DNA of 64,000 nucleotides from Methylophaga marina (GCF_030296755.1 NZ_AP027741.1:248001-312000); one strand, 5' to 3'. Shown: positions 40,751 through 51,947, counted from the first letter of the stretch. Program-made: numbers and translations. Notes: a model not told the origin generated them from the letters alone.

Positions 40751-41416
40751 AGGTTTTTTATGACGATGTTCTTCATCATAGATGATCATCGTCTTTCCTT
40801 TTGCCCATAACAGGCCATTGTCTTGTAACTCTTTTAGTACACGGCCAACCATTTCTCGAGAACACCCGACCATACGGCTAATTTCCTGGCGTGTGACCTT
40901 GATTTGCATGCCATCAGGATGACGCATTGCATCTGGTTGTGCCGCTAATTCATGTAAAGCCGCCTCGACTCTACCTGCCACATCAAGAAATGCCATATCG
41001 GTGGCTTTACGAGTCGTTGATAACAAACGTTTCGCTAATTGTTCTGCAATGGTAAATAACAGTGTTGGGTAACACTCTTTTAACTGAGTCTTTGAGAGAT
41101 TCATGATTTGTTGATACGAAATCTCTTCGGTTCGGACATCCGTTCTGGCACGGACAGTGACCATACGCTCACCGACATCGGAAAACATACCAATTTCACC
41201 AATAAAATCACCCTGGTTCAGATAAGCGACGATGAGCTCCTCGCCTTCTTCGTTCTCCATACAAACACTGACAGAGCCTTCACGGATGTAATAAAGCGTG
41301 TGAGGAGGATCACCAGGACGAACAATGATATTTTTCGCCGGATAGGTTTTTGTGTGACAGCAGCGAAAAAACTCTGCTAATCCTTGCTCAATGGCCTTGT
41401 GTCTATGATAGTCCAT
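40730..41416 (-). CDS. Crp/Vfr-family transcriptional regulator
   Basis: A 228-residue protein. The N-terminal cyclic-nucleotide domain has GEIGMFSD and ERMVTVRA, and the C-terminal winged helix has [23 protein letters not shown] (about 177-199). It is very close to E. coli Crp around FLDVAGR and [14 protein letters not shown]. The cAMP contact Ser83 of E. coli is Met85 here and Ser128 is Thr137, so ligand affinity may differ. A basic tail ([12 protein letters not shown]) extends past the usual end. It is divergent from the osmC gene. Confidence 0.92.
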   Translation of the reverse strand: MDYHRHKAIEQGLAEFFRCCHTKTYPAKNIIVRPGDPPHTLYYIREGSVSVCMENEEGEELIVAYLNQGDFIGEIGMFSDVGERMVTVRARTDVRTEEISYQQIMNLSKTQLKECYPTLLFTIAEQLAKRLLSTTRKATDMAFLDVAGRVEAALHELAAQPDAMRHPDGMQIKVTRQEISRMVGCSREMVGRVLKELQDNGLLWAKGKTMIIYDEEHRHKKPLVKKLG

Positions 41417-41532
41417 CTATTTATCCAAAATGGGTGAGCGGGCAATAATACAGCATAAACGGGTATAATCCCTTAGCGATTTGATAAATATGTCAAATTT
41501 AAAGTGACTTATCAACTTTAGGAAACATTTAA

Positions 41533-41952
41533 ATGAAAGCACGAGTGAAATGGGTCGAAGATGTTTTATTCCTCGGCGAGTCAGGAACAGGTCATACCGT
41601 AGTGATGGATGGCCCGGAAGAAGCAGGCGGACATGGCACCGGCATGCGTCCGATGGAGTTATTACTGATGGGTATGGCTGGGTGTACAGCCTTTGATGTC
41701 ATCGAAATATTGAAGAAGTCTCAACAAGATATTCGCGACTGTGTTATTGAGGCGAATGGCGAAAGAAGCGAAGAAGCGCCAAAGGTTTACACTAATATTC
41801 ATATTCACTACAAAATCACCGGTAAAAACGTAAAGGCGAATTTTGTTGAGCGTGCCATCAAAATGTCGACAGAGAAATATTGCTCAGCCACCATTATGTT
41901 GGCAAAGACAGCAACGGTGACGCATGATTACGAAATCATTGAAGTCGAGTAA
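41533..41952 (+). CDS. OsmC-family protein (YhfA-like)
   Basis: A 139-residue OsmC-like protein with the two reactive cysteines of the family (Cys51 in MAGCTAFDV, Cys117 in EKYCSAT). Such proteins reduce organic hydroperoxides or act as thiol-dependent detoxifiers. The order crp-like / osmC is conserved in many gammaproteobacteria. Confidence 0.9.
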   Translation: MKARVKWVEDVLFLGESGTGHTVVMDGPEEAGGHGTGMRPMELLLMGMAGCTAFDVIEILKKSQQDIRDCVIEANGERSEEAPKVYTNIHIHYKITGKNVKANFVERAIKMSTEKYCSATIMLAKTATVTHDYEIIEVE

Positions 41953-41970
41953 TAAAGAAAAGAGTAACAG

Positions 41971-42377
41971 ATGTCTGAAAAAAACGAGTACGGCCAGGCA
42001 AAACCGGTGGCATGCGACATGTCGCCCTCTTTGTTGATGATTTGGCTGCATGTGAACATTTCTATACGGAATTACTTGGGATGGAAGTCGAGTGGCGGCC
42101 GGATGAACAGAATGTCTATCTGACTTCAGGTAATGACAACCTTGCCCTACATCAGGCAGCTGAACCTGCTGCACCAGCCCATCAACAAAAATTGGATCAT
42201 ATTGGTTTTATTATTCCAGCCATAGAAGAAGTTGACGACTGGTTCGAGTTCTTAACAGCACATGATGTGAGCATTCGAAACCCACCGCGTACTCACAGAG
42301 ATGGTGCCAGAAGTTTTTACTGTTACGACCCTAGTGGTACTGTAGTCCAAATTATTTATCATCCACCTATCTCATAG
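41971..42377 (+). CDS. VOC (glyoxalase/bleomycin resistance) family protein, probable single-base deletion near start
   Basis: A small vicinal-oxygen-chelate protein. The open frame starts inside the domain (ATG at 42012, MRHVALFVDDLAACEHFYTELLG). The likely true start is the ATG at 41971, right after osmC and preceded by AAGAGTAACAG. One A added to the A7 run at 41978-41984 joins them (MSEKKRVRPGKTGGMRHVAL), for about 135 residues. His and Glu metal ligands are suggested by MRHVAL, LDHIGF and VVQIIYH. The substrate is unknown. Confidence 0.8.
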
Positions 42378-42380
42378 ATA

Positions 42381-42662
42381 ATGAAAACGTATATTTATAA
42401 AAGTCTAAAAAAAGAAGAGTTATATCTTTACATCAGCAAGAAAGATGATTTTTCAGAAGTCCCACAGGCGCTCTATGACTCAATGGGAAAAGAGCCACAG
42501 TTCGTTATGGAGCTTGAGTTGTCACCCGAAAAACCACTCGCCCGTGAAGATGTCATCACCGTGATGAAGAATCTGGAAACGCAGGGATATCATGTTCAAA
42601 TGCCTCCCCGTCCAGAAAAACTCGGCGACTTTATGAATCAGAAAAAACAGCACCTTCACTAG
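42381..42662 (+). CDS. ycgL: YcgL domain protein
   Basis: A 93-residue protein of the gammaproteobacterial YcgL family (typical [14 protein letters not shown] start and P..L...G.P..VM segment). Its function is unknown; the fold is small alpha/beta. It begins three bases after the VOC gene and its last four bases overlap the end of mutS on the other strand. Confidence 0.88.
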   Translation: MKTYIYKSLKKEELYLYISKKDDFSEVPQALYDSMGKEPQFVMELELSPEKPLAREDVITVMKNLETQGYHVQMPPRPEKLGDFMNQKKQHLH

Positions 42663-45217
42663 TGCCTGAGTAATTGGCTAAGCTCATACAAGATATCTAA
42701 TGCTTGTTTTGGGCTTAGTTCATCGGGGTTTATTTGCTCTAGTCGTTTCTCAAGCGGCGAAGATTCTGCTTCTTGGGTAAATAAGTCTTGTTGTGGCTGC
42801 GCGTTTGTCGTGTCGACTGAGTAGTGGGTCTGTTCCAGTTGCTTTAATTTGGTTTTGGCGGCTTTAATTACATCAGCAGGCACACCAGCAAGCTGAGCTA
42901 CCTGAAGACCATAGCTTTGACTGGCGGCCCCTTCTTTCAACTGATGAAGAAAGACAATCTTGTCACCATGTTCGATAGCATCCAGATGCACATTCCTGGC
43001 TTGCTCAAATAACTCGGGTAGTTGTGTCATCTCGAAGTAATGTGTCGCAAATAAGGTATAAGCGCCGATATCACGAATCAGTTTTTCAGCACATGACCAC
43101 GCTAAAGCTAGACCATCAAAGGTACTGGTTCCACGGCCAATTTCATCCATTAAAACCAGGCTATGGCGTGTAGCGTTGTTCAGGATAGTCGCCGCTTCAT
43201 TCATTTCCACCATGAAGGTCGAACGACCTGAAGCTAGGTCATCTGATGCCCCGATACGGGTAAAGACTTGATCCACGGGCCCGATAATCGCTTTACTCGC
43301 CGGCACATAACTGCCCATATGTGCCATTAGGACGATCAATGCTGTCTGACGCATATAGGTCGACTTACCCCCCATATTGGGACCGGTAATAATTAATGTG
43401 GACTGCTCAGCGGTTAATTTCAGATCATTAGCGCAAAAAGCTTGGTTTTGACACACTTCCACAACCGGGTGTCGACCTGCTTCAATATGGATTCCAGCAT
43501 CATTCACAAACTCAGGGGCGACATAATCCAATGTCTCGGCCCGCTCAGCAAGATTGGCAAGCACATCCAGCTCAGCTAATGACATAGAACATTCTGATAA
43601 GGCCATTAATTCTGGGGCCACTTTATCGAACAATTCATCGTAAAGCGCCTTTTCTAAAGCTAATGCTTTTTCGTTCGCACTGAGAACCTGTTCTTCGAAG
43701 CGTTTCAGTTCAGGTGTGATGTACCGCTCAGCGTTTTTTAATGTCTGACGCCGAACATATTCATCAGGCAATGTAATATCGTGAGCACGACTAAGTTCGA
43801 TAAAATAGCCATGCACTTTGTTATAGCCTACTTTGAGCGTATTAACGCCTGTTCTATGGCGTTCTTGTTGTTCAAGTTGATCTAAAAAGCCACTGGCATT
43901 TTTATGCAGATCGCGTAAACGATCCAGCTCCTCGTTATAACCTGCTTTAATAACCCCACCATCTCTGATGAGAACCGGCGGTTCATCGATAATCGCTTGT
44001 TGTAATAGCAGAAGTAATTCACTGAACGTGCCTAACTGTCGATCCAGTTGTCGCAGATGGGTACTTTGCTTCGATTTTAATAACTGATGTAATTCAGGCA
44101 GCGTTTCTAAAAGACGTCGAATATGCATAAAATCACGAGGTCTGGCTGTGCGAAGCGCCATCCGTGACAAAATACGTTCAATATCTCCCAACGACTTCAT
44201 CAAATCATGACAGTCGTTGAAACTGTTGTGTTCCAAAAACTCCTGAATCACACCTTGTCTATCGACTAATGTTTTGTGATCACGTATTGGACGCATTAAC
44301 CAGCGTCTCAACATACGTGCGCCCATCGGTGTCGCGGTCCTGTCAAGTACCGAAATAAGGCTATTTTCAATGCCTCCTGCCAGGTTACGTTCAAGTTCAA
44401 GATTTTTTCGTGATTGTGGATCCAGTCGAATGCTGTCTTTCGAATACTCAACACTAAGTTGGCGCAAATGAGGCAACGCTGTTCTATGTGTTTCTTGTGC
44501 GTAGTTCACTAAACATCCGGCAGCGCGAATAGCAATATCCAGTCCCTCACAGCCAAAACCTTTTAGATCAGTTGTATTGAATTGTTCACATAATCGAGTT
44601 TTGGCTGCCTTTAATTCAAAATGCCACTCCGGTAGCTTGCGCAGTTGTTTTTCAAACGCCTCAAACCCCGCCAGTAATGTTTCACTTAATAAAATTTCTG
44701 CGGGTTGTAACCTGGCTAATTCCGCTTTTAACAATTCAGCATTATCTAGTTCACTGATAATAAACCGCCCGCTGCTAATCTCAGCATAAGCTAATCCATA
44801 TCGCCCTTTTTCTTCACAAATAGCGAGCAGGAGATTTTCATTGCGGCTATCCAGCAGTGCTTCTTCCGTCAATGTACCTGGCGTCAGAACTCTGACAACT
44901 TGTCGCTCAACAGGACCTTTACTCGTTGCCGGATCACCTATTTGCTCACAAATAGCAACAGACTCACCCAGCTTAATAAGCCTTGATAAATAATTATCTG
45001 CCGCATGGTAAGGCACCCCCGCCATAGGAATCGATGCACCGTTACTGCTGCCACGGGCCGTTAATGTGATATCAAGCAGTTCGGCGGCTTTATGAGCATC
45101 GTCAAAAAAGAGCTCATAAAAATCGCCCATACGATAAAACAGCAAAAATTCCGGATGTTCGGCTTTGATGCGCAGATACTGCTGCATCATTGGAGTATGA
45201 TTTTGAATTTGAGTCAT
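42659..45217 (-). CDS. mutS: DNA mismatch repair protein MutS
   Basis: An 852-residue MutS, the normal length. The mismatch-reading Phe and Glu are in [11 protein letters not shown] near the N-terminus. The ATPase has the Walker A loop [13 protein letters not shown], Walker [15 protein letters not shown] and the [12 protein letters not shown] segment. The C-terminal beta-binding/tetramer region is present. It is divergent from pncC with only 16 bases between them. Confidence 0.98.
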   Translation of the reverse strand: MTQIQNHTPMMQQYLRIKAEHPEFLLFYRMGDFYELFFDDAHKAAELLDITLTARGSSNGASIPMAGVPYHAADNYLSRLIKLGESVAICEQIGDPATSKGPVERQVVRVLTPGTLTEEALLDSRNENLLLAICEEKGRYGLAYAEISSGRFIISELDNAELLKAELARLQPAEILLSETLLAGFEAFEKQLRKLPEWHFELKAAKTRLCEQFNTTDLKGFGCEGLDIAIRAAGCLVNYAQETHRTALPHLRQLSVEYSKDSIRLDPQSRKNLELERNLAGGIENSLISVLDRTATPMGARMLRRWLMRPIRDHKTLVDRQGVIQEFLEHNSFNDCHDLMKSLGDIERILSRMALRTARPRDFMHIRRLLETLPELHQLLKSKQSTHLRQLDRQLGTFSELLLLLQQAIIDEPPVLIRDGGVIKAGYNEELDRLRDLHKNASGFLDQLEQQERHRTGVNTLKVGYNKVHGYFIELSRAHDITLPDEYVRRQTLKNAERYITPELKRFEEQVLSANEKALALEKALYDELFDKVAPELMALSECSMSLAELDVLANLAERAETLDYVAPEFVNDAGIHIEAGRHPVVEVCQNQAFCANDLKLTAEQSTLIITGPNMGGKSTYMRQTALIVLMAHMGSYVPASKAIIGPVDQVFTRIGASDDLASGRSTFMVEMNEAATILNNATRHSLVLMDEIGRGTSTFDGLALAWSCAEKLIRDIGAYTLFATHYFEMTQLPELFEQARNVHLDAIEHGDKIVFLHQLKEGAASQSYGLQVAQLAGVPADVIKAAKTKLKQLEQTHYSVDTTNAQPQQDLFTQEAESSPLEKRLEQINPDELSPKQALDILYELSQLLRH

Positions 45218-45233
45218 TTTTATAGTTTATATC

Positions 45234-45734
45234 ATGCAAAATATTTCTGACGCATCACTGCAAGCAAAAATCATTCAAGTCGCTGAAACTTTAAATAAAA
45301 AGCATTTAATGTTGGCGACAGCAGAATCATGTACTGGTGGCTGGGTGGCGAAATGTTGCACTGATCTTGCCGGTAGTTCGAGCTGGTTTGAACGAGGTTT
45401 CGTCACCTACAGTAACCAGGCTAAACACGAGCAACTCGGCGTCAAGTTAGCTTCACTCGATCAATATGGCGCTGTCAGTCAGTTAGTAGCCGAGGAAATG
45501 GCGATAGGTACACTTCGCCATTCGAAAGCCGATATTAGCGTGTCATTAACCGGTATTGCCGGCCCCGGTGGCGGTACAGAAAACAAACCTGTTGGTACAG
45601 TATGGATAGCGTGGGCATCTCAAAGAGATAAAGTCAGCAGTCAGCTTTTTCAATTCGATGGGGATAGAGAAAGTGTCAGACGACAAGCCGTGTTAGCGGC
45701 CTTATCCGGAATCATTAAAAACGCTAGAGACTGA
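45234..45734 (+). CDS. pncC: Nicotinamide-nucleotide amidase PncC (CinA C-terminal domain)
   Basis: A 166-residue enzyme that hydrolyses NMN to nicotinate mononucleotide. The active-site region [12 protein letters not shown] and the loop [18 protein letters not shown] are complete. There is no N-terminal CinA domain. It lies directly upstream of recA, as in many relatives. Confidence 0.95.
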   Translation: MQNISDASLQAKIIQVAETLNKKHLMLATAESCTGGWVAKCCTDLAGSSSWFERGFVTYSNQAKHEQLGVKLASLDQYGAVSQLVAEEMAIGTLRHSKADISVSLTGIAGPGGGTENKPVGTVWIAWASQRDKVSSQLFQFDGDRESVRRQAVLAALSGIIKNARD

Positions 45735-45790
45735 CTGCTATCTATGGGATAATCGAAGGATTTATTAAAAACAGCTTCAGAGGTAGTGCA

Positions 45791-46831
45791 ATGGATGACG
45801 ATAAGAAAAAAGCGCTAGGCGCCGCGCTTGGTCAAATTGAGAAGCAATTTGGTAAAGGCTCTGTTATGCGTCTGGGTGATAATGTCGCAGCTCGTGACGT
45901 GTCAGCCGTATCTTCTGGCTCAATTGGGCTAGACGTTGCACTTGGTATAGGTGGTCTTCCTCGTGGTCGTGTTATTGAAATTTACGGACCAGAATCTTCA
46001 GGTAAAACTACATTGACGTTGCATGCTATCGCTGAGATGCAAAAAACAGGTGGTACAGCCGCGTTTGTGGATGCTGAACATGCTCTTGATCCTGTTTACG
46101 CTGAAAAATTAGGTGTCAATATTGATGACCTGCTGGTTTCTCAGCCTGACACAGGTGAACAAGCCTTAGAAATCACCGATATGCTGGTTCGTTCCGGTGC
46201 TGTGGATATCGTAGTGGTAGACTCCGTTGCCGCATTGACGCCAAAAGCGGAAATCGAAGGTGATATGGGTGACAGTCACATGGGGCTTCAGGCTCGTTTA
46301 ATGTCACAAGCATTACGTAAGCTGACCGCTAACATTAAACGCTCCAATACGCTGGTTATCTTCATCAACCAGATTCGTATGAAAATTGGTGTCATGTTTG
46401 GTAACCCTGAAACCACAACAGGTGGTAACGCGCTTAAATTCTATGCCTCTGTACGTTTGGATATCAGACGTATTGGTGCAATCAAAAAAGGTGATGAGAT
46501 TCTGGGTAACGAAACCCGTGTCAAAGTCGTCAAAAATAAAGTCGCTCCGCCCTTCAAACAGGTTGAATTCGACATCATGTATGGTGAAGGTATTTCACGT
46601 GAAGGTGAATTGATTGATTTAGGCGTTCAACAGAATATTGTCGAAAAATCAGGCGCTTGGTATAGCTACAACGGAACACGTATCGGTCAGGGTAAAGATA
46701 ATGTGCGTGGCTATCTTAAAGAAAACCCAGAAATGTCGGCTGAAATTGAAAGCAAAATACGTGAAACCATGTTGCCTAAAAAGACAGCCAAAAAAGATGA
46801 TAGCGCTGTTGAGGACGACGTCGAGGCGTGA
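45791..46831 (+). CDS. recA: Recombinase RecA
   Basis: A 346-residue RecA. The Walker A loop is GPESSGKTT (residues 66-74), and the DNA-binding loops include [19 protein letters not shown] and [30 protein letters not shown]. The C-terminal tail is acidic. The stop overlaps the recX start (GTGA). In the bases before the start I do not see a CTG-N10-CAG LexA box. Confidence 0.99.
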   Translation: MDDDKKKALGAALGQIEKQFGKGSVMRLGDNVAARDVSAVSSGSIGLDVALGIGGLPRGRVIEIYGPESSGKTTLTLHAIAEMQKTGGTAAFVDAEHALDPVYAEKLGVNIDDLLVSQPDTGEQALEITDMLVRSGAVDIVVVDSVAALTPKAEIEGDMGDSHMGLQARLMSQALRKLTANIKRSNTLVIFINQIRMKIGVMFGNPETTTGGNALKFYASVRLDIRRIGAIKKGDEILGNETRVKVVKNKVAPPFKQVEFDIMYGEGISREGELIDLGVQQNIVEKSGAWYSYNGTRIGQGKDNVRGYLKENPEMSAEIESKIRETMLPKKTAKKDDSAVEDDVEA

Positions 46832-47277
46832 AGCAATCAGCCAGTGCACGAGCCGTAAGCTATTTAGCCAACCGCGAACATAGTGCTCATGAATTGGCAC
46901 AAAAGCTCAACAAAGCAGGTTTTGATGCAGAAGAAGTTGAGAAAGTTATTCAACAACTAAAAGAAACAAATCTGCAAAGTGATGTTCGATTTGCTGAAAG
47001 CTTTATCCGTTCGAGAGCAAATCGAGGTTATGGTGCGGTTCGCATCAACATGGAATTAAAAGATCGGGGTGTGGCTGCCGACATCATCACCGAATGCATG
47101 ACCGCGGCAGAAATAGATTGGTTTACGCTTGCCTCAGAAGTACGTTGTAAGCGTTTTGGCGAGGAAATACCTGATGATTATAAAAGCCGAGCAAAACAGC
47201 AAAGGTTTTTACAGTATCGGGGATTTACTCATGAACAGATAACGGAAAGTTTTAATTTAACCGACGATGAAAAGTAG
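46828..47277 (+). CDS. recX: Regulatory protein RecX
   Basis: A 149-residue three-helix-repeat protein that inhibits RecA filaments. The start is GTG within the recA stop overlap. The repeats [22 protein letters not shown] and [19 protein letters not shown] are typical. The end overlaps the alaS start by 11 bases, so recA, recX and alaS form one operon. Confidence 0.95.
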   Translation: MKQSASARAVSYLANREHSAHELAQKLNKAGFDAEEVEKVIQQLKETNLQSDVRFAESFIRSRANRGYGAVRINMELKDRGVAADIITECMTAAEIDWFTLASEVRCKRFGEEIPDDYKSRAKQQRFLQYRGFTHEQITESFNLTDDEK

Positions 47278-49870
47278 CGCAGATATTCGCAAGTTGTTTC
47301 TCGACTTTTTCGCAAGTAAAGGTCATGAAGTCGTAGCAAGTAGTCCTCTTGTCCCTGCTAATGACCCCACTCTTCTATTCACCAATGCAGGTATGGTGCA
47401 ATTTAAGGAAACCTTCTTAGGTCAAGAGACGCGTAAGTACACGCGTGCTGTCACGTCACAGCGATGTGTGCGTGCCGGCGGTAAACACAATGACTTGGAA
47501 AATGTCGGTTACACCGCTCGCCACCATACGTTCTTTGAAATGCTGGGTAACTTCAGCTTTGGTGATTACTTCAAGCGTGAAGCTATTCAATATGCATGGG
47601 AGTTTCTAACAGAAACACTTGGGCTGCCTGCTGAAAAATTGTGGATCACCGTTTTCGAGGAAGATGATGAAGCGGCTGATATCTGGTTAAAAGAAATTGG
47701 TGTTTCAGCAGAACGTTTTTCCCGTATTGGCGCAAAAGATAATTTCTGGTCAATGGGTGATACAGGTCCATGTGGCCCATGCTCGGAAATATTCTATGAC
47801 CACGGTGAAGATGTTGCCGGTGGTCCGCCTGGCACACCAGAAGAAGATGGCGATCGTTATATCGAAATCTGGAATCTGGTCTTCATGCAGTTCAACCGTT
47901 CAGCTGATGGTACCTTGACACCGTTGCCAAAACCTTCTGTTGATACGGGCATGGGGCTTGAACGTCTGGCAGCCGTGCTACAACACGTTCATAACAACTA
48001 CGAAATTGATCTATTCCAACATCTGATCCAAGCGATTCAAAAACTGTCTGGTACAGAAGATCACACTAACTTCTCACTACGCGTTATCGCCGATCATATT
48101 CGCTCATGTTCATTCATGGTCACCGATGGTGTTTATCCATCGAATGAAGGCCGTGGTTATGTCTTGCGTCGTATTATCCGTCGCGCGATTCGTCATGGTC
48201 ATAAGCTCGGACTCAAAGACAACTTTTTCTACAAGCTGGTGCAACCTCTTGTTGATGAAATGGGCGAAGCATTTCCTGAACTTGCCCAATCGCAGGAGCT
48301 TGTTGAAAAAGCACTTCAACAAGAAGAAACACGCTTTGCTGACACGCTGGATAATGGGTTAAAAATTCTGGACCAAGCCATTGAAGACATGGGTGATAAA
48401 GAGATTCCAGGTGAAACTGTTTTCTTACTCTATGATACATACGGCTTCCCTATCGATCTGACTGCAGATATTGCTCGCGAACGCGGCCTGACAATTGATA
48501 TCGCTGGTTTTGAACGTGCCATGGAAGCACAACGTAGTCGTGCCCGTAGTGCGAGCCAGTTCTCAGGTGGTTTATCAGACCAAATTACTATTGATAGTAG
48601 TACAGAATTTTGTGGTTATGACCTCACTCAACATGACAGCACCATCCTGGCAATCATCGTCAATGGCGAACATGTTGATAGCATTTCTGAAGGTCAAGAA
48701 GGGTTAATCGTATTAGACAAGACCCCTTTTTATGCTGAGTCTGGTGGTCAGGTAGGCGATCACGGTGACATCAACGCAGATAACGCGAGCTTCACGGTTA
48801 CCGATACGCGTAAACAATCTCAAGCATTCACACATATCGGTCGATGTGAACATGGCCGTTTCCAAGTTGGTCAACATGTCACCGCACAGATTGATGAAAA
48901 TAACCGTCTGGCGACAGCATTAAATCACTCAGCGACGCATTTATTACATGCGGCTTTACGTAAAGTTCTTGGCGAGCATGTGATGCAGAAAGGTTCATTA
49001 GTCAATCCACAACGTTTGCGCTTTGACTTTTCACACTTTGAGCCTGTGACACGAGCTCAGCTACGTGAAATCGAACATTTAGTAAACCAACAAATTCGCC
49101 TCAACCACCCTGTTGAAACTCGTTTAATGGCCATAGAAGAAGCGAAGAAAAGCGGCGCAATGGCTTTGTTTGGCGAGAAATACGATGACGAAGTCCGCGT
49201 ATTGAGCATGAGCGATTTCTCAATCGAACTCTGTGGTGGTACCCACGTTAAACAAACCGGTGACATCGGTATGCTCAAAATTATTTCTGAAGCGGGTATT
49301 GCATCGGGTGTGCGTCGTATTGAAGCCGTCACCGGTGAAAAAGCGATTGATTACATAGAGCAAATGGAATCAACCCTCACTGATGTATCTGAGTTACTAA
49401 AAGCTAAACCTGCCAATGTACAAGACAAAGCCTCACAGCTGGTACAAAGACAACGTGAGTTAGAAAAAGAACTGGACGTATTAAAAGCCAAATTAGCCAG
49501 CAGTGCAGGCAATGATTTAGCAGATTCTGCTACCGACATTAACGGTATCAAAGTATTGGCTTCCACGTTGGAAGGCGCTGATGGTAAATCACTTCGAGAC
49601 ACCGTCGATCAGCTCAAAAATAAGCTTGGCACGGCTGCTATTGTACTCACCGCTGTTCAGGATGAAAAAATTACAATTATTGCTGGCGTTACTAAGGATA
49701 TTACCGATAAAATCCGCGCCGGAGATCTGGTTGGTCATATAGCTAGTCAGGTTGGTGGTAAAGGTGGCGGTCGTCCTGATATGGCTCAAGGCGGCGGTAA
49801 TGAACCTCAGAACCTGGCAGCAGCTCTAGCTTCTGTACCAGACTGGGTGACTTCGAAGTTGGAAAACTAA
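47267..49870 (+). CDS. alaS: Alanyl-tRNA synthetase
   Basis: An 867-residue class II synthetase. The N-terminal catalytic part includes [29 protein letters not shown] and [12 protein letters not shown]. The editing domain has the zinc motif HSATHLLH and CGGTHV. The C-terminal C-Ala domain is complete. It is typical in length and order. Confidence 0.98.
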   Translation: MKSSADIRKLFLDFFASKGHEVVASSPLVPANDPTLLFTNAGMVQFKETFLGQETRKYTRAVTSQRCVRAGGKHNDLENVGYTARHHTFFEMLGNFSFGDYFKREAIQYAWEFLTETLGLPAEKLWITVFEEDDEAADIWLKEIGVSAERFSRIGAKDNFWSMGDTGPCGPCSEIFYDHGEDVAGGPPGTPEEDGDRYIEIWNLVFMQFNRSADGTLTPLPKPSVDTGMGLERLAAVLQHVHNNYEIDLFQHLIQAIQKLSGTEDHTNFSLRVIADHIRSCSFMVTDGVYPSNEGRGYVLRRIIRRAIRHGHKLGLKDNFFYKLVQPLVDEMGEAFPELAQSQELVEKALQQEETRFADTLDNGLKILDQAIEDMGDKEIPGETVFLLYDTYGFPIDLTADIARERGLTIDIAGFERAMEAQRSRARSASQFSGGLSDQITIDSSTEFCGYDLTQHDSTILAIIVNGEHVDSISEGQEGLIVLDKTPFYAESGGQVGDHGDINADNASFTVTDTRKQSQAFTHIGRCEHGRFQVGQHVTAQIDENNRLATALNHSATHLLHAALRKVLGEHVMQKGSLVNPQRLRFDFSHFEPVTRAQLREIEHLVNQQIRLNHPVETRLMAIEEAKKSGAMALFGEKYDDEVRVLSMSDFSIELCGGTHVKQTGDIGMLKIISEAGIASGVRRIEAVTGEKAIDYIEQMESTLTDVSELLKAKPANVQDKASQLVQRQRELEKELDVLKAKLASSAGNDLADSATDINGIKVLASTLEGADGKSLRDTVDQLKNKLGTAAIVLTAVQDEKITIIAGVTKDITDKIRAGDLVGHIASQVGGKGGGRPDMAQGGGNEPQNLAAALASVPDWVTSKLEN

Positions 49871-49872
49871 GC

Positions 49873-51096
49873 ATGTCTTTAATTGTTCAAAAATATGGTG
49901 GCACATCTGTTGGCTCCGCTGAACGTATCCGCGAAGTAGCCAAAAAGATCATTGATTATCGTAATCAAGGTCATGATTTAGTCGTTGTGGTTTCAGCGAT
50001 GAGTGGCGAAACAAATCGTTTAATCGATTTAGCCAAACAACTAAGCGATAACCCGCGTGGCCGTGAGTTAGATGTGCTTTTATCAACAGGTGAGCAAGTT
50101 ACCATTGCACTGCTCAGTTTGACACTTGCTCAAATGGGTATGCCCGCTGTTTCTTATACAGGCAGTCAAGTCCGCATCCTGACTGATAATGCACATAACA
50201 AAGCACGGATTATGGAGATTGACGACAAGAATATTCGTCAGGATCTCAATCAGGGCAAAGTGGTGGTGGTTGCAGGATTTCAAGGGTGTGATGAGAATGG
50301 TAACATCACCACTCTTGGTCGCGGTGGTAGTGACACAACGGCTGTTGCATTAGCAGCTGCACTAAAAGCGGATGAATGCCAGATATACACCGATGTCGAT
50401 GGCGTCTATACCACTGATCCCAGAGTTGTTTCTGAAGCACGTCGCCTAGACTCTATTACTTTCGAAGAAATGCTGGAAATGGCCAGCTTAGGTGCAAAAG
50501 TTTTGCAAATACGCTCTGTCGAATTTGCGAGTAAATATAACGTCCCATTACGTGTCCTTTCCTCATTTACTGAAGGTGGTGGCACATTAATCGCGGCTGA
50601 GGACCCATCAATGGAACAAGCTTTAATTTCAGGTATTGCATTTAATCGTGATGAAGCCAAACTGACTATTCTTGGTGTACCTGATCACCCTGGCATTGCT
50701 TCACAAATTCTCGGCCCTATCGCAGCTGAGAACATTGAAGTCGATATGATCATTCAAAATACCGGTCATGACTCGACAACAGACTTTACATTTACTGTTC
50801 ATCGCAATGACTATCAAGCAGCATTAACTATCTTACAAAGAACGGCTGAGGAGCTGGGTGCTAGAGAAGTTAATGGTAACGAAAAAATTGCCAAAATCTC
50901 TGTTGTCGGTGTAGGCATGCGCTCGCACGCAGGTATTGCCAGCACAATGTTCGGTTCACTAGCAAAAGAAAACATCAATATCAGTATGATATCCACTTCA
51001 GAAATCAAAATCTCTGTAGTTATTGATGAGAAATACCTGGAGCTGGGTGTCAGAACATTACACAAGGCATTTAATCTAGAACAAGCACCTGCTTAA
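49873..51096 (+). CDS. lysC: Aspartate kinase
   Basis: A 407-residue aspartokinase: kinase domain (KYGGTSVGSAERI, FQGCDENGNITTLGRGGSDTTAVALA) followed by two ACT domains (GVPDHPGIASQILGPIA, VGVGMRSHAGIASTMFG) for feedback by lysine and threonine. There is no fused homoserine dehydrogenase. It starts two bases after alaS. Confidence 0.97.
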   Translation: MSLIVQKYGGTSVGSAERIREVAKKIIDYRNQGHDLVVVVSAMSGETNRLIDLAKQLSDNPRGRELDVLLSTGEQVTIALLSLTLAQMGMPAVSYTGSQVRILTDNAHNKARIMEIDDKNIRQDLNQGKVVVVAGFQGCDENGNITTLGRGGSDTTAVALAAALKADECQIYTDVDGVYTTDPRVVSEARRLDSITFEEMLEMASLGAKVLQIRSVEFASKYNVPLRVLSSFTEGGGTLIAAEDPSMEQALISGIAFNRDEAKLTILGVPDHPGIASQILGPIAAENIEVDMIIQNTGHDSTTDFTFTVHRNDYQAALTILQRTAEELGAREVNGNEKIAKISVVGVGMRSHAGIASTMFGSLAKENINISMISTSEIKISVVIDEKYLELGVRTLHKAFNLEQAPA

Positions 51097-51240
51097 AAGC
51101 TAAATGCTTGAGTCTCGTCATGTTTTTGAGATGATTTTATCGCTTAGATGTTCTGTTCCTGATAAAATATTATCTGAACAATGGATAAAAAAGTTTTTTT
51201 TATAGTCCATGAATAAAGAGGCGAGAAGACCTCTACATAA

Positions 51241-51338
51241 ATGAATAGGACAAAGGCACGAGGCCTGATCAATCGAAAGGAGTCATCATAATTCTCCTGA
51301 TACCTCGGCCTAATTTTTGAGAGTAAGGGGAAAAAAAC
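51241..51338 (+). promoter_or_regulatory. Structured csrA leader with GGA motifs
   Basis: The leader of csrA has two nested inverted repeats: CGAGG (51259) with CCTCG (51303), and AGGAG (51278) with CTCCT (51294). GGA motifs occur at 51248, 51279 and 51329, the last in the ribosome-binding site (AAGGGGA) just before the start. CsrA binds GGA in loops or near the SD, so autoregulation is plausible. Confidence 0.5.
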
Positions 51339-51524
51339 ATGTTAATACTCACACGTCGTGTTGGCGAATCACTCATCATCGGTGACGATGTTGTTGTAAA
51401 CGTACTTGGTGTTAAAGGTAATCAGGTAAGAATTGGTGTAGACGCTCCTAAAGACGTCACCGTACACCGTGAAGAAATCTACGATCGCATTCAGGCTGAA
51501 AAAGATCAGCCAAATGTGAGTTAA
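51339..51524 (+). CDS. csrA: Carbon storage regulator CsrA
   Basis: A 61-residue RNA-binding protein. It is near-standard from [16 protein letters not shown] to the RVDAP-like [22 protein letters not shown] region that binds GGA in target RNAs. It follows lysC by 242 bases and precedes tRNA-Ser, the usual gammaproteobacterial order. Confidence 0.98.
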   Translation: MLILTRRVGESLIIGDDVVVNVLGVKGNQVRIGVDAPKDVTVHREEIYDRIQAEKDQPNVS

Positions 51525-51580
51525 ATTTACAATTATCACTAGCCAAATCGTTATCATCTGATATACTAGGCGGCTTTGAT

Positions 51581-51670
51581 GGAGAGCTGGCCGAGTGGCT
51601 GAAGGCGCGCCCCTGCTAAGGGCGTATAGGTTTACCCCTATCGAGGGTTCGAATCCCTCGCTCTCCGCCA
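51581..51670 (+). tRNA. tRNA-Ser (anticodon GCU)
   Basis: A 90-base tRNA with a long variable arm and encoded CCA. The anticodon loop CTGCTAA, between CGCCC and GGGCG, gives anticodon GCT. The acceptor GGAGAGC pairs with GCTCTCC. Confidence 0.97.
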
Positions 51671-51678
51671 TAAATTTA

Positions 51679-51707
51679 TTGAAGGCATCTTTGTATGCTT
51701 GTATAAT
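51679..51707 (+). promoter_or_regulatory. Promoter of the first tRNA-Arg
   Basis: TTGAAG and TATAAT hexamers with exactly 17 bases between lie 12 bases before the tRNA-Arg 5' end. Confidence 0.65.
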
Positions 51708-51718
51708 AAGCGGCTTTA

Positions 51719-51795
51719 GCGCCCGTAGCTCAGCTGGATAGAGTACCTGGCTACGAACCAGGCGGTCGCACGTTCGAATCGTGCCGGGCGCGCCA
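51719..51795 (+). tRNA. tRNA-Arg (anticodon ACG), copy 1
   Basis: A 77-base tRNA with encoded CCA. The anticodon loop CTACGAA, between CCTGG and CCAGG, gives ACG. The acceptor GCGCCCG pairs with CGGGCGC. Confidence 0.97.
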
Positions 51796-51810
51796 TTTAA
51801 GTACATAATC

Positions 51811-51845
51811 AAGCAGTCACCGAGAAATCGGGACTGCTTTTTTAT
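51811..51845 (+). terminator. Rho-independent terminator between the two tRNA-Arg genes
   Basis: AGCAGTC / GACTGCT forms the lower stem and CCGA / TCGG around a GAAA tetraloop the upper stem; a T6 run follows. Confidence 0.85.
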
Positions 51846-51870
51846 TTCAATAAACGATCACAGATAGATA

Positions 51871-51947
51871 GCGCCCGTAGCTCAGCTGGATAGAGTACCT
51901 GGCTACGAACCAGGCGGTCGCACGTTCGAATCGTGCCGGGCGCGCCA
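51871..51947 (+). tRNA. tRNA-Arg (anticodon ACG), copy 2
   Basis: Identical in sequence to the copy at 51719-51795, 152 bases further on. It lies after a terminator, and I see no equally good promoter before it. Confidence 0.97.

Noticed and set aside
51369-51812. 147-residue ORF on the minus strand
   Set aside because: It runs antisense across csrA and two tRNAs. Its apparent motifs (such as GTIRTCDRLVRSQVLYPAE and ESEGFEPSIG) are the well-known artefact of translating tRNA genes backward.
51719-51947. Tandem tRNA-Arg copies as attachment sites flanking a mobile element
   Set aside because: The copies are complete genes only 152 bases apart with a terminator between them; there is no integrase or cargo.
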